Positions 1 to 10,756 of a DNA stretch of 64,000 nucleotides are shown one piece after another. Each line of letters begins with the position of its first letter. Position 1 is the first letter of the stretch. Position numbers and translations under genes: made by a program. Source of the stretch: Alkaliphilus transvaalensis ATCC 700919 (GTDB lineage Bacteria > Bacillota > Clostridia > Peptostreptococcales > Natronincolaceae). The DNA is taken from positions 61,472 to 125,471 of the forward strand of contig NZ_KK211288.1 of NCBI RefSeq assembly GCF_000621485.1. Direction: 5' to 3'. The notes beneath the pieces were generated by a model. It was not told the origin of the DNA, did no database searches, and saw nothing but the letters and a program-made list of their open reading frames with translations.

Positions 1-2879
1 GAGATAAACTCTCTAGCAAAACCTTCATCTAGTAGATCTTGTGTTAAAGTAGTATCTAAAATAACAAATAAGTTATTTTCTGTTTCAACAGTAAAACCTT
101 CCTTTGCAGCAATTGTAATTAATACATAATCCTTCTGTATTTCTACTTGCTCACCATCAAGTTCTACTGTAATTGTTTCGCCAGCCTCAAGTTTTGCCGT
201 TACTTCAGCAGCATCTAATTGAGCCAATACTTTACCTAATAATTTTATTTTAGGTCCTAATATAGACCCAGCCACCTTAAAGTTTGGCTTTAAATTAAAG
301 TTCATGTAATCCTTTAAATTCTTTTCAAATACAACTTCTTTAATATTCAACTCTTCCATCATTAATGGTACAAGGTCATTAATTAAAGTTTCATACTTGC
401 CATCGACTAATATCTTTTGTAAAGGTTGACGAACTTTAATTTTAGCTTGGGCTCTTGCTGCACGACCTAAGCCTACTAGATTTCTTACAAGATCCATCTT
501 TTCTTCTACATCCTTATCCACTAACTCTTCATTAACAACTGGATAATCTGCCAAATGAACAGATAGGTCTCCTGTTAGGTTTTGATACATTTCTTCTGAT
601 AAGAAGGGAGCAAAAGGTGCCACCATTTTAGCTACTCCTACTAAAATTTCAAAGGTAGTATTATATACAGATTTTTTATCATCTGTAAGCTCTGTAGCCC
701 AGAAACGTCTTCTAGCCCTTCTAATATACCAATTAGAAAGATCTTCATTTACAAACTCTTGAATCTTTCTAACTGCCTTAGTTAAATCAAATGCTCCTAA
801 GTCTGATTCAATTGCCCCTAATAAACTGTTGTACTTAGAAAGAATCCAACGATCTAACTCTGGTCGTTGTTGGTAAGGTACAAAGAATCCTTTAGCATCT
901 ATTCCATCGGTATTAGCATATAGAGTAAAGAAGGTATATACATTTTGAATAGTGGTAAAGAACTTACTTTGAACTTCCTTTAATCCTTCAATATCAAACT
1001 TAGTTGGTGTCCATGCTGGTGATACATATAAAAGATACCATCTTAGAACATCGGCTCCATATTGATCGAATAATTGAAATGGATCAACTGTATTCCCCTT
1101 TGATTTAGACATTTTTCTGCCATCTTTATCTAAGATTAAATCATTCACTAGTACATTTTTATAAGGTGCTACACCTTTAACAAAGGTTGATATAACCAAT
1201 AACGAGTAGAACCATCCTCTAGTTTGATCGATTCCTTCACAGATATAGTCAGCAGGGAAAAGTTCATCAAAATTCTCTGTATTTTCAAATGGGTAATGAT
1301 GTTGGGCAAAAGGCATTGCGCCACTATCAAACCAACAATCAATTACTTCTGTTACCCTTGTCATTGTTCCTTCACACTTTTCACACTTTAGATGAATATC
1401 ATCTACATATGGTCTATGAAGTTCAATTGTTTCATCAATATCTTCTAAAGCTCTGTCCACTAATTCTTTTCTCGAACCGATTGATGTTAGGTGACCACAT
1501 TGACATTTCCATATATTTAACGGCGTACCCCAATAGCGATTTCTTGAAAGGGCCCAATCATTAACATTCTCTAACCAGTTTCCAAATCGTTTCTCACCAA
1601 CATAGTCTGGGTACCAGTTAACACTATTATTGTTAGCAATTAATTGATCCTTCATTTTTGTAACTTCTATATACCAGCTTGGCTTTCCATAATATAAAAG
1701 TGGCGTAGAACATCTCCAACAATGGGGATAATTATGATCTACTTTTTCCTTCTTATATAATTTACCTTCCCCATGTAGCCATTTGATAATGTCTACATCA
1801 CAGTCCATTACAAACTTTCCTTCCCAAGGAGTCGTTGTGTATTTACCACCTTCATCAACTGGCTGTAGTACTGGTAGATCATACTTTCTACCTACTTGGT
1901 AGTCATCTTCCCCAAAGGCAGGAGCAATGTGAACAATCCCTGTACCATCTTCAGTTGTAACGTATTCAGCTAATGTTACAAAGAAGGCTTTTTTATCTGG
2001 CTCAACAAAGGGCATTAGTTGTTCATATTCAATGTACTCTAAATCTTTACCCTTTAATTCTTCCAAAATCTCAAAATCTTCACCTAGTACTTTACCCGCT
2101 AACTTTGCTGCAACATAATATACTTTATCTTCTTGTTTTGCTTTAACATAATCTACTTCTGGATGAACTGCCAAGGCAACGTTAGAAGCTAATGTCCAAG
2201 GAGTTGTAGTCCAAACAAGGAAGTACTCTTCGGCATCCTTACGCTTCATTGGAACAATTACTGTATTAGACTTAATTTCCTTATACCCTTGGGAAACTTC
2301 ATGGGAAGCTAATCCTGTTCCACATCGAGGACAATAGGGTAGAATTTTATGCCCTTCATAGATATAATCCTTTTTAAAGAACTGGTCTAAAATCCACCAG
2401 ATAGACTCGATATAATTATTATCTAATGTAATGTAGGGGTTATCTAAATCTATTGTATAACCCATTCTTTTAGTCATATCCCTCCATAATTTTTCATAAG
2501 TAAATACGGATTCACGACATTTCTCATTAAATTTATCAATACCATAATCTTCAATTTCTTGCTTGCTGGATAATTTAAGTTGTTTTTCCACTTCAATTTC
2601 TACAGGAAGCCCATGGGTATCCCATCCAGCTTTACGTTTCACCTGATGGCCTGTCATCGTTTTATAACGACACACAGAGTCCTTTAATGTTCTTGAAATA
2701 ACGTGATGAATACCAGGTCTTCCATTAGCAGTTGGAGGCCCTTCGAAAAACACAAATGACTTACCATTTTCACGGGTAGAGATACTTTTACCTAAGATAT
2801 CATTTTGATCCCATTGATCAGCAATAGCATTTTCCCGTTGAGCCACGGGTAAATTGGATAATGCTTTATACTTTTCCAT
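1..2879 (-). CDS. ileS: isoleucyl-tRNA synthetase (5' part, C-terminus outside window)
   Basis: Charges tRNA-Ile with isoleucine in the cytoplasm. About 959 codons are visible from the ATG at 2879; the reading frame runs off the left edge, so the last part of the anticodon-binding/C-terminal region is missing. Visible landmarks are the class I HIGH-type motif region (PGIHHVIS, about residue 60), the editing domain with TTTPWTLASN, and the KMSKS loop (GRKMSKSKGN). The long form with a large C-terminal extension is the type common in clostridia. The gene follows its own promoter and a T-box leader with an ATC specifier, so expression should rise when tRNA-Ile is uncharged. Confidence 0.97.
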   Translation of the reverse strand, partial: MEKYKALSNLPVAQRENAIADQWDQNDILGKSISTRENGKSFVFFEGPPTANGRPGIHHVISRTLKDSVCRYKTMTGHQVKRKAGWDTHGLPVEIEVEKQLKLSSKQEIEDYGIDKFNEKCRESVFTYEKLWRDMTKRMGYTIDLDNPYITLDNNYIESIWWILDQFFKKDYIYEGHKILPYCPRCGTGLASHEVSQGYKEIKSNTVIVPMKRKDAEEYFLVWTTTPWTLASNVALAVHPEVDYVKAKQEDKVYYVAAKLAGKVLGEDFEILEELKGKDLEYIEYEQLMPFVEPDKKAFFVTLAEYVTTEDGTGIVHIAPAFGEDDYQVGRKYDLPVLQPVDEGGKYTTTPWEGKFVMDCDVDIIKWLHGEGKLYKKEKVDHNYPHCWRCSTPLLYYGKPSWYIEVTKMKDQLIANNNSVNWYPDYVGEKRFGNWLENVNDWALSRNRYWGTPLNIWKCQCGHLTSIGSRKELVDRALEDIDETIELHRPYVDDIHLKCEKCEGTMTRVTEVIDCWFDSGAMPFAQHHYPFENTENFDELFPADYICEGIDQTRGWFYSLLVISTFVKGVAPYKNVLVNDLILDKDGRKMSKSKGNTVDPFQLFDQYGADVLRWYLLYVSPAWTPTKFDIEGLKEVQSKFFTTIQNVYTFFTLYANTDGIDAKGFFVPYQQRPELDRWILSKYNSLLGAIESDLGAFDLTKAVRKIQEFVNEDLSNWYIRRARRRFWATELTDDKKSVYNTTFEILVGVAKMVAPFAPFLSEEMYQNLTGDLSVHLADYPVVNEELVDKDVEEKMDLVRNLVGLGRAARAQAKIKVRQPLQKILVDGKYETLINDLVPLMMEELNIKEVVFEKNLKDYMNFNLKPNFKVAGSILGPKIKLLGKVLAQLDAAEVTAKLEAGETITVELDGEQVEIQKDYVLITIAAKEGFTVETENNLFVILDTTLTQDLLDEGFAREFI

Positions 2880-2990
2880 AACTTTATCTTCCTCTCATTT
2901 ATCTAATTTTTAAAGAACTATTTTTCTTTTCCCACTATTATAGGTCAAAGTCTCCCTATTAAGTTTTATAGATTTATAGATTATTATTGA

Positions 2991-3240
2991 TAAAAAAATA
3001 AGTCCCTAAGCATATGCTTAGGGACGAATTAACCGTGGTACCACCCTGATTACAGGCCTAAAAAATCTACCTGTCACTCATTACATGATAACGTATGTCT
3101 ACGGAAAACTCTACTAAAGCTTCAAGTTTTCAGCTCCAAGGTGATCTTCATAAAAAGCCCTCATCATAATCTTTCAGCATCTGATTATGTCTCTGTAAAT
3201 CCCTCTTTTTATTACTGTCCTTATCTTCGCTATTATTATT
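2991..3240 (-). promoter_or_regulatory. T-box leader of ileS (Ile specifier)
   Basis: The minus strand carries the conserved T-box AGGGTGGTACCACGG at 3033-3047, followed by a perfect 24-nt palindromic terminator (3002-3025) with a T run at 2991-3001. Upstream, the stem I region shows a specifier context GAAG-ATC-ACC with ATC (isoleucine) at 3143-3145, then the usual GGAGCTG. This is the standard transcription-antitermination switch in which uncharged tRNA-Ile pairs with the leader. The specifier assignment matches the downstream gene. Confidence 0.95.
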
Positions 3241-3252
3241 AATTTAAATATG

Positions 3253-3282
3253 ATTATACACTTAACTTTGTAATTGTGTCAA
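3253..3282 (-). promoter_or_regulatory. promoter of ileS leader
   Basis: A sigma-A type promoter: TTGACA (3277-3282), 18-nt spacer, TATAAT (3253-3258), just upstream of the T-box leader. Confidence 0.85.
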
Positions 3283-3347
3283 GGCAACCGACAAGATTTA
3301 TCCTATTATTTTTCTATTATTGCCAATTTACCTTCTATTATCCAACC

Positions 3348-5420
3348 CTAGTCTATCTTAAATTTAGTAATAGATTCTTGTAATTGAATAGCAAGATTTT
3401 TTAAATCGGTGGCATGGCTTGAAACTTCTTCAATTGAAGCCAATTGTTCTTCCGTTGCTGCTGATACCTGCTGAGTTGCTGCTGATGTTTCTTCTGAGGT
3501 AGCTGAAACGTTTTGAATTACGACTACAATCTCATCCTTCTCTTGTGCCATTTCTTTAGTATATTCTCTAACAGCCTTCATGTTATCTAACACAGTCGTA
3601 ATTGCAGAGGAAATTTTGTTAAAGACTTCTTCTGTTTCTTTAACTGCTTTATTTTGTTCTTCAACAACATCATTAGCCAATTCCATTGCATTAACAGCCG
3701 ATTGAGATCTTGCTTGAATATCTTCAATAATTGCTCTAATTTCATCAGTTGCTTTGCCAGATTGCTCTGCCAATTTCCTAATTTCGTCAGCAACTACTGC
3801 AAATCCTCTTCCTGCTTCACCTGCCCTTGCAGCCTCGATCGCTGCATTTAAGGCTAAAAGATTTGTTTGTTCAGCAATTTGAGTTATTGTTTGAGTAATA
3901 ACACCAATAGCTTCTGAGCTTTCATTAACACCGAAAACAATTGCCCCTACTTCTTCTGATGCTTTACTACTTTCTGCTGCTTTTTCCAATAGAACCTTAA
4001 CTGCCTTTAATCCTTGTTCACTTAAACCATTTGTCTCTTCTGATACATCATATACTTGTTTTGTGGATCTTTGAACATCTTCAATTTTATGAGCTAAACT
4101 ATCAATTTTTGTTGCACCCGACTCTGTATCCCTAGCTTGCTCTCCAGCACTCTTTGCGATTTCTTCAATAGTTAATGCAACTTCATTGGTGGCTACACTG
4201 GTTTGTTCTGTAATATCTGCCAATGCAGCTGATGTTTCCACCACCGTCTTAGAAGAATTTGTTACCTCATAAATTAAAGCTTTAATATTTGTAATCATAA
4301 GATTGAAGCTATCGCTTAAATCACCAAACTCATCTTTTCTCTTAATTTCAATCTTAACATTTAAGTCTCCTGTAGCTGCTTTTCCGAAGGCTTCTTTAAT
4401 TAGATTTAACGGTGTAGATATCCTTCTAGCAATAAATAAGGCAAATAAACTTGCAGCAATGATAGCCAACAGAGATCCAAACATAATATAATCTCTAATA
4501 ATCTTAGTATCATCTAATAACTCTTCTTCAGAAAGAATCCCTAAAATTTTCCACCCTGTACTTCCATTAGTTACATAACTAGCAAAACGATTACTATCAT
4601 TAAATTCATATCTTAAAAAGCCCCTATGATTTGAACTTACTTCCTCCCAAAAAGATTGTTTTTTTATATCATCTGTACCAACAATATCAGCATTTTGATG
4701 AATTAAAACCCTTCCACTGCCTGTTGCAACTACTATATATCCACTGTCGCCCAATTCAACTTGCGCTAATTTTTCTGTAATCATTTTTAAATCGACATCA
4801 AAGGCCACTACCCCTAAGGTTTGTCCATTTTTAACCACTGTTTTAGCTGCCGTTATGGTAATTTCATTACTGGCTGTGTCAACATAGGGCTCAGACCAGG
4901 CAACTCTACCACTATTCTTAAGGGCTGCATCATACCAGGGTCTTGCTCTTGGGTCAAAATCCTCCGGTAAAGTTGTAGCAGGATAAATATACATGCCACC
5001 CTTCTGGGTTCCTACATATGTATTAATAACTGTAGCATTGCTATCAGCAAAGTTTCCTAAAAGCTCCATTCCTAATTCCATAGAATCGTAAGGAAGATCA
5101 GATTCTTCATGGTCTGCTGCTATCTCAGCAATTATTGAGTTATTAGATAGGGCTTCTACCTGTTTTTCAATACCTCTTAAGTATTCATTTAAGTTTTCCC
5201 CGGCTTCTCTAGTAATTTGCTCTGTAGTCGATGCAAGCTTCTCATCTAAAATACTAAAGGATTTTTGATAGGTTAGAACCCCTAATATACTAATAGGTAA
5301 CATAACAATTAACACCATCGAAATAATTAATTGATTTCTAACCTTATTACTTTTTAACTTTTTAGACCCACTATTTTTAACTTTTACCTTCTTCTTTTCT
5401 TTTCCCTTTTCATTTTCCAT
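3348..5420 (-). CDS. methyl-accepting chemotaxis protein with periplasmic-side Cache sensor
   Basis: A transmembrane chemoreceptor of 690 residues. It has a very basic cytoplasmic N-terminus (about 29 residues), a first membrane segment near 30-51, an extracellular region to about residue 305 with Cache-like features (an ARPWYDAAL stretch and [11 protein letters not shown]), a second membrane segment near 310-332, a HAMP linker, and a long signalling coiled coil. The hairpin tip reads [19 protein letters not shown], the canonical CheA/CheW contact. The start has AGGAGGAG five bases upstream. A c-di-GMP-I riboswitch precedes it, so receptor amount should follow the second messenger. The ligand cannot be told from sequence. 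Confidence 0.93.
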   Translation of the reverse strand: MENEKGKEKKKVKVKNSGSKKLKSNKVRNQLIISMVLIVMLPISILGVLTYQKSFSILDEKLASTTEQITREAGENLNEYLRGIEKQVEALSNNSIIAEIAADHEESDLPYDSMELGMELLGNFADSNATVINTYVGTQKGGMYIYPATTLPEDFDPRARPWYDAALKNSGRVAWSEPYVDTASNEITITAAKTVVKNGQTLGVVAFDVDLKMITEKLAQVELGDSGYIVVATGSGRVLIHQNADIVGTDDIKKQSFWEEVSSNHRGFLRYEFNDSNRFASYVTNGSTGWKILGILSEEELLDDTKIIRDYIMFGSLLAIIAASLFALFIARRISTPLNLIKEAFGKAATGDLNVKIEIKRKDEFGDLSDSFNLMITNIKALIYEVTNSSKTVVETSAALADITEQTSVATNEVALTIEEIAKSAGEQARDTESGATKIDSLAHKIEDVQRSTKQVYDVSEETNGLSEQGLKAVKVLLEKAAESSKASEEVGAIVFGVNESSEAIGVITQTITQIAEQTNLLALNAAIEAARAGEAGRGFAVVADEIRKLAEQSGKATDEIRAIIEDIQARSQSAVNAMELANDVVEEQNKAVKETEEVFNKISSAITTVLDNMKAVREYTKEMAQEKDEIVVVIQNVSATSEETSAATQQVSAATEEQLASIEEVSSHATDLKNLAIQLQESITKFKID

Positions 5421-5475
5421 AAAGACTCCTCCTCAAATTAATAGAATCAACGGGTAGGTAATTGTAAAAAAATAA

Positions 5476-5500
5476 CACCTACAACCAAGTTTTATAGGTG
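5476..5500 (-). terminator. expression-platform terminator of the c-di-GMP riboswitch
   Basis: On the minus strand CACCTA and TAGGTG form a hairpin followed by a T run (5466-5472). The 5' arm overlaps the segment 5497-5504 that can instead pair with the 3' strand of aptamer P1, so terminator and antiterminator are mutually exclusive. Confidence 0.85.
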
Positions 5501-5518
5501 CCGAACGAATTATGTCCA

Positions 5519-5606
5519 TATTCTCGGCAACCTGGCAATCATAGAATTTCTTCCTTAGACCCATGGCTTTGCGTCCTTATCTTTCAATAAGTTTGCTATT
5601 GTCGAG
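5519..5606 (-). promoter_or_regulatory. c-di-GMP-I (GEMM-I) riboswitch aptamer
   Basis: The minus strand has the GEMM-I hallmarks: a TAGCAAAC start, GAAA tetraloop in a stem, GGACGCAAAGCCATGGGTCTAA, and ATGATTGCCAGGTTGCCGA. P1 pairs CTCGACAA (5599-5606) with TTGCCGAG (5523-5530), one mismatch. Bound c-di-GMP should stabilise P1, free the terminator arm and stop transcription of the chemoreceptor (OFF switch). The aptamer call is firm; the switch direction is an inference from pairing. Confidence 0.93.
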
Positions 5607-5900
5607 ATTTTTCCAATTATTTAGAATCCTTAAATAATTATTCAAACCGCTTATTTAAATATAACATATTTCGACAAAAAAGTAAATGTTCCTTTCTTTA
5701 AAAATACCGTGGTAATCTTTAGCAAGTTACTTATTTAACTAACTTTCTTGCAATTTAAAGAATAACAGTACTTATACCTTTTGGTTATTAATGTAATAAG
5801 TAAATTGCATAATTAACCTTAATTTTTTATAAGTTTATTTTTATGTAATTGCAACGTAACTTTAACATGGATAGTTATTGTATTATCAATTTCCTCAAAA
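5607..5900. other. intergenic region upstream of the chemoreceptor leader
   Basis: No gene is seen. It must hold the promoter of the riboswitch leader. A TGTCGAA core resembling a Spo0A box lies on the minus strand at 5670-5676. A terminator for the GGDEF-EAL gene begins at 5901. Confidence 0.4.
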
Positions 5901-5923
5901 AAAACCCATTTTTGATGGGTTTT
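5901..5923 (-). terminator. terminator after PAS-GGDEF-EAL gene
   Basis: Stem AAAACCCAT/ATGGGTTTT with a five-base loop, followed on the minus strand by a run of T. It closes the receptor/GGDEF-EAL transcript. Confidence 0.85.
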
Positions 5924-5949
5924 TATAAGAAAAATTCTTTTTATACAGG

Positions 5950-7653
5950 TCATCTTATATAAGCTTTATTAGAAACTAATAATAGTTCTACTTCTTCAGC
6001 TGGCAAAGGTTTAGAAAACAAATAACCCTGTCCAATATCACAATTATTTTTCATTAAAAAATTTAGTTGATTTTTTGTTTCAATCCCTTCAGCAACGATC
6101 TTAGAATTTAAAATATGACCTAGCTGAATGACAGTATGAATAATCTCTTCTTTCTCATTCTCATCTTGAATACTTTTAATAAAGCTTCGATCCAACTTAA
6201 TAATATCGATAGGTAAAGACTTTAAGTAGTTTAAAGATGAATAGCCCTTACCAAAGTCATCTAGTGCTATTTTGATCCCCAATGCCTTTAATTGTTGAAG
6301 TATACTAACGGCAATATCTAAGTTAATTATCGCAGCTGTTTCTGTAATCTCCACCTGAATATCCGTATAATCTAAGGCATATTTTTCTATCATTTGTTTA
6401 ATATCTATCAATAGTTCTTTTTTTCTTAATTCTTTATTGGATAAATTGATTGACATTTTGATATTTGAATGTCCTTTTTGATTCCAGATTTGCTTTTGCT
6501 TGCATGCGTGTTCAAATACCCATTTACCTATGTCTAAAATTAATCCACTGGATTCGGCCACTGGAATAAACTCTTCCGGTGATATCCAGCCTCTTATAGG
6601 GTGTTTCCACCTTAATAATACCTCTACGCCAATGATCCCTCCAGTAGATAGGTCTATTAAAGGCTGGTAATAGGGAACAAATTCTTCCTTTTTAATGGCC
6701 TTTCTAAGTTCATTGGTGAGCCAAGTACTTTGAACAATTTTATTTTCAAGACTCTTTGAATAAAAACTATAACTACCCTTCTCCGATTCCTTACTAAGAT
6801 ACATGGCTGTTTCTGCATTCTTTAAAAGGGTAACTGCATCAGTTCCATGGTCTGGGTAAATGGCAACCCCAATACTTGCCGAAGTAAAAATCTCATTTTC
6901 ATTAAAAAGTAAAGGTTGCTTTAATAGTTTTTGGGTATCTTCGATAATTTTTAGTATATTATTTAATTTGTTAATATCATTAAATAAAATAGCAAACTCA
7001 TCTCCCCCTAGATGGGCGATAAGGTTTGGTTTTTTAATTTGCCCCTTTAATACATTGCTAACATATTGAAGTAGCTTATTTCCTGAAAAGTGCCCAAAAG
7101 TATCATTCAAATACTTAATATTGTCAATATCTATATAGAGTAAAATTAACTTCTCTTTAGACTTTTTCTCTTGAATAATCCTGTTGGTTTGTACTTCAAA
7201 GTAGGTGCGATTAGGCATATCTGTTAAGGGACTATAGTAAGTCATATAATGCAACTTTTTTTCTATTGTATTTAAGTAAGTCACATCTTGTCCAACTGAA
7301 AGAATCCCTTTTACGCCTCCATTTTTATAATAAAGCAACTTATGTTTCCATTGAATCTCTATTTCTTGCCCAAATTTATTTACTATCCTGCTAATAGAGG
7401 TTTCCTCAACATTAAAATCTTCATCAAAATAATTTATCCATTTGGTTCCTATAATTTCTTCATCTTTATATCCCGTAATTTCTTCTAGTTGTTTATTACA
7501 CTCAACCACTCTCCCACGGGGGTCTGATAGTACAATTATGTCATGGGTTGTTTCAAAGATTATATCTAAAAATTCTTTAATTCCATCTTCTTCTATGGTT
7601 TTCTCTTGAATCCCTAAGGCTTCATTTCTTATGATATTTTTCTTTGTAATCAT
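5950..7653 (-). CDS. PAS-GGDEF-EAL c-di-GMP turnover protein
   Basis: A cytoplasmic protein of 567 residues with a PAS domain (about 25-130), a GGDEF domain (about 150-310) and an EAL domain (about 325-560). The cyclase signature GGDEF is intact, but the usual inhibitory RxxD site before it is absent (KKPN). The phosphodiesterase domain has EVL in place of EAL and keeps the metal motifs ALDDFG, KLDRSFI and AEGIET, so both activities remain possible. The ATG at 7653 is preferred to an upstream TTG because GGAG sits nine bases before it. It lies 55 bases after the chemoreceptor gene and is probably cotranscribed with it, linking sensing to c-di-GMP level. Confidence 0.92.
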   Translation of the reverse strand: MITKKNIIRNEALGIQEKTIEEDGIKEFLDIIFETTHDIIVLSDPRGRVVECNKQLEEITGYKDEEIIGTKWINYFDEDFNVEETSISRIVNKFGQEIEIQWKHKLLYYKNGGVKGILSVGQDVTYLNTIEKKLHYMTYYSPLTDMPNRTYFEVQTNRIIQEKKSKEKLILLYIDIDNIKYLNDTFGHFSGNKLLQYVSNVLKGQIKKPNLIAHLGGDEFAILFNDINKLNNILKIIEDTQKLLKQPLLFNENEIFTSASIGVAIYPDHGTDAVTLLKNAETAMYLSKESEKGSYSFYSKSLENKIVQSTWLTNELRKAIKKEEFVPYYQPLIDLSTGGIIGVEVLLRWKHPIRGWISPEEFIPVAESSGLILDIGKWVFEHACKQKQIWNQKGHSNIKMSINLSNKELRKKELLIDIKQMIEKYALDYTDIQVEITETAAIINLDIAVSILQQLKALGIKIALDDFGKGYSSLNYLKSLPIDIIKLDRSFIKSIQDENEKEEIIHTVIQLGHILNSKIVAEGIETKNQLNFLMKNNCDIGQGYLFSKPLPAEEVELLLVSNKAYIR

Positions 7654-7708
7654 ATTGATTAACTCCAAATCTCCCAAATTCCACTATCATTTGCCACTTT
7701 GGGTTTTT

Positions 7709-9697
7709 TTATATTTTAAATCTCATAATGATTGATTGTAGGTTTTGAGCCAACTCTGAAAGATCCTCACTGGAACTGGCGATTTCATCAATGGAAGCTG
7801 TCTGTTCCTCCATAGATGCTGATACTTGCTGGGTTGCTGCAGAATTTTCCTGTGCAATAGCAGATATATTATCCATTAGATCGTTAATTTCATCCTTTAT
7901 TTCCTTTAATTCATCACTTGAAATGTTAAGCTCTGCCACTACTTCAAGGGTACTTTCTATGGCTTGGGCTATGGCAGTATATTTATTTTTATTATTAATT
8001 ACACTGGCCGATTGCTCTTGAGTGATACTTGAGACTCTTTCCATTGTTGTGACTGCATTTTTAGCATTACTTTGTAATTCGTAAACAATCTCAGTAATGG
8101 TATTTGTTGAACTTGCTGACTGCTCTGCTAACTTTCTAATTTCTTCAGCTACAACAGCAAACCCCTTACCAGCATCTCCAGCCCTAGCTGCTTCTATAGC
8201 TGCATTTAACGCCAATAAGTTTGTCTGATCTGCAATTGATGTAATTACATTACTAGCCTCTCCAATTTTATTAGAACTGTCATTGGTCTTAAGAATCACA
8301 TTGTAGATTTCTTTTGTAGCTATACTACTTTCATCGGTTATTTTAGATAGATTATTAATTTCTTCTAGCCCTTCATTTACTACCATTGATATTTTATTTG
8401 AAGAATCATTTAAGTTTTCTATCAGTTCTTGATCCTTATTTACTATTTTTTCTAATAATGCAGCTTTATTAGCTCCTTCTTCTGTATTTCTTGCCTGGTT
8501 AGAAGCACCAGTTGCAATCTCCTGTACCGTCTTTGCTACTTCTTCTATTGTACTGGCCGACTGCTGAGAAGTTGACGTTAATTCTTCTGATGAGGCAGAT
8601 ACTTGTTCAGAAGAGCTACTTATTTGGGTAATAACCTCCCTTAAGTTCTCTGTAATATTCTGTAAAGATCCTGCTAATATACCAATTTCATCTTTTCTTT
8701 TTAAATATATTTCTGCTACGTTTTGTGTAATATCTAAGTCTGCAATCTTTTTCGATTGATCTACTGTTTTTATAATCGGTTTGGTAATTGAATTACCAAT
8801 AATGTATGTAATGATACTACTAATAACTAACATAGCAATTACTACCCAAACTATTTCTCTCCTTAAAGCAGGAATTGCATCTAAAACCTCACCTTCATTT
8901 GCTATGGTTACGTAATACCATTCGGTATCTTCTATAGGTGAAAAGCCGGCATAAAGCTTCTCATTTTGAAACGAATAATGATGTAACCCCTGTTCCTCTT
9001 CGAAAATCAAATTAAAAAGATTGGCTACAGGTTTATATGTTTCGTCATTTTGAGCCATTTCTATGGGATTTACTTGGTTCATAACCATGTCTCGATCTGG
9101 ATGGGCCACTGTAAGCCCTTCTTTATTGATCATATAAGCATAACCGGTATCTCCATAACCCGAATCATCTGTAATAGTACTTAGGAAATCTCCAGCCTTC
9201 CTTCCTATTAAAACGCCAACAATACGGGCATCTCTAATGATTGGTGTAGCAACCATAAAAACTGGCTGATTTGTGACTCTGCTGATTATTATATCCGATA
9301 CATTAGACTGTCCCTTAAAAGCTTTTTGGATATAATCTCGATCACCGAGTTCTGCAGTTGTTCCATCTGTATAATAGGCAGACCCATCAGGATGTACTAC
9401 AGCTATATCAAGGAAATCTGTACCAAAAACTTGTCTTCGTAGAATGGGCTGTTGAATCTCCCAATCCATTGTAGCGATATCTGTTCTGTTAGCCATCATT
9501 TCCAACATCACTTGCTGTGTCTCAATTCGGCTTTTAGTTAGGCGAGCTCCTTCTTGAGCCATCAATTCAACTGCAAACTCAGCTTCCTTCCTTAAGGCAT
9601 CCGACGCCTTCTGTAATGACCTAACACCAATAGATATGGAAGAAAATAGAATTAAAATAACAAACGCCATAATTAATTTTGTCTTAATACTCCTCAT
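7709..9697 (-). CDS. methyl-accepting chemotaxis protein with Cache sensor
   Basis: A 662-residue chemoreceptor with a membrane segment at about 7-27, an extracellular double-Cache-like region (to about 280; contains [11 protein letters not shown] and [20 protein letters not shown]), a second membrane segment near 282-302, HAMP, and a signalling domain with tip [20 protein letters not shown]. The GYAY...HP pattern is typical of dCache_1 receptors for small ligands such as amino acids; the ligand is unknown. AAGGAGA precedes the ATG. It heads a probable two-gene unit with the GGDEF-EAL gene. Confidence 0.93.
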   Translation of the reverse strand: MRSIKTKLIMAFVILILFSSISIGVRSLQKASDALRKEAEFAVELMAQEGARLTKSRIETQQVMLEMMANRTDIATMDWEIQQPILRRQVFGTDFLDIAVVHPDGSAYYTDGTTAELGDRDYIQKAFKGQSNVSDIIISRVTNQPVFMVATPIIRDARIVGVLIGRKAGDFLSTITDDSGYGDTGYAYMINKEGLTVAHPDRDMVMNQVNPIEMAQNDETYKPVANLFNLIFEEEQGLHHYSFQNEKLYAGFSPIEDTEWYYVTIANEGEVLDAIPALRREIVWVVIAMLVISSIITYIIGNSITKPIIKTVDQSKKIADLDITQNVAEIYLKRKDEIGILAGSLQNITENLREVITQISSSSEQVSASSEELTSTSQQSASTIEEVAKTVQEIATGASNQARNTEEGANKAALLEKIVNKDQELIENLNDSSNKISMVVNEGLEEINNLSKITDESSIATKEIYNVILKTNDSSNKIGEASNVITSIADQTNLLALNAAIEAARAGDAGKGFAVVAEEIRKLAEQSASSTNTITEIVYELQSNAKNAVTTMERVSSITQEQSASVINNKNKYTAIAQAIESTLEVVAELNISSDELKEIKDEINDLMDNISAIAQENSAATQQVSASMEEQTASIDEIASSSEDLSELAQNLQSIIMRFKI

Positions 9698-10010
9698 TAG
9701 AATTCTCCTTTTATGTTAGAGCTAGCTGTAATAGGTAATCTATCAAATCAATCTGTTATCAAAAAAACCTTAGATCAGCTGATTTCAATACCTTAGTAAT
9801 TTCCAGAATATTTGTTAACAAATGCCTTATTTAATTTCATTATACTTGTAAACTCTACATTCTTCAACAAATTTTTCAATTACAACTTTGACAATAAAGT
9901 GTCATTTTTACAGTCTCTAAGCAGTTTTATTATTAATATAATCTTCTATCTAAGCAAGTCTTTAAATTGTCCTTTCCAGGTAAATTTTCCTAACCTCCCA
10001 AACAACTCCA
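9698..10010. other. intergenic region, no gene seen
   Basis: Holds the upstream region of the chemoreceptor gene. There is a direct repeat of CTAAGG (minus strand) around a short palindrome ATCAGCTGAT (near 9774-9783). No riboswitch consensus is seen. A plus-strand frame here has no ribosome site and is judged spurious. Confidence 0.4.
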
Positions 10011-10496
10011 TTAAAAATTAAAAGAATCTACTATTGTATTGTACTCTTCCTCAGTCATAGGCCCTATCGCTGTATGAAGTTCTACCCATTTATTTCCGTC
10101 ATGAAACATGGTACTTTTTAGCATGTGGACTTGTCCGTCACCCTTTGACTGAAGGGTATATCGATAAATCGTTAACTGATCTACACTTTTAGATGTTACT
10201 GGTTCAACCATTGAATTATCTGCTTCTTCTGCCAAAAGCTTTCTAAGTATTTCTGAGTCTATCCAAGCTTCTAGCTCTTCTTTACTACCTTCTCCCATTC
10301 TAAACTGGAGGGTCTTACCAGAAGATGATTCCTGCACATAATCATCCCCAATCTGATCATAGCTGGCAGGATATTGAAAGCTCCATCCTGACCCATGCTT
10401 ATACTCACTTAATGTTAGGTTTTTTTCATCTTTTTGGCACCCTAAGACTACAAACATCATTGATAGTATTATAAGTAAAGTAAGAACTTTTTTCAT
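10011..10496 (-). CDS. putative lipoprotein of unknown function
   Basis: A 161-residue exported protein with a lipoprotein signal (basic MKK, hydrophobic core, lipobox VLGC near residue 20) and a compact polar domain with GWSFQYPASYDQ and a C-terminal EEEYNTIVDSFNF. The latter pattern resembles PsbP/DUF1795-like small lipoproteins, which is only a similarity of style. The ATG at 10496 is nine bases after GGAGG; an upstream in-frame GTG abuts the ribosome site and is unlikely to be used. It follows the regulator/peptide unit but a terminator-like hairpin lies between. Confidence 0.75.
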   Translation of the reverse strand: MKKVLTLLIILSMMFVVLGCQKDEKNLTLSEYKHGSGWSFQYPASYDQIGDDYVQESSSGKTLQFRMGEGSKEELEAWIDSEILRKLLAEEADNSMVEPVTSKSVDQLTIYRYTLQSKGDGQVHMLKSTMFHDGNKWVELHTAIGPMTEEEYNTIVDSFNF

Positions 10497-10574
10497 TCTA
10501 AACACCCTCCATTTTCTGTTATTTCAAATATAATTCTACATCAAAGTAGGCACTTATTATATAAAGTTTTCTTA

Positions 10575-10640
10575 ACAAATAAAAATCCGTCCTTCTTCAA
10601 AGTCTAAATGACTTAGGAAAAAAGACGAATTCGAAAAATT
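10575..10640 (-). terminator. probable terminator after peptide gene
   Basis: An imperfect long hairpin (CGTC...GACG arms with an inner AAGTC/GACTT stem) followed on the minus strand by GGATTTTTATT. It would end the regulator/peptide transcript. Confidence 0.5.
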
Positions 10641-10756
10641 TTGTAGTGAAATTAACGGCAAAATACTATGTTTTATCTTTTTTTGGTAATAAACATACAA
10701 TGGTTGCGCCTATTCAAACCTTAAGAAAAATAGTAAAATTTTCCTAGTAAAACCAA

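Noticed and set aside
1289..1564. Plus-strand frame of 91 codons
   Set aside because: Antisense to the conserved ileS coding sequence.
9812..10021. Plus-strand frame of 69 codons
   Set aside because: No ribosome site, low-complexity hydrophobic and Asn/Phe-rich composition from AT-rich DNA, convergent with a real lipoprotein gene.
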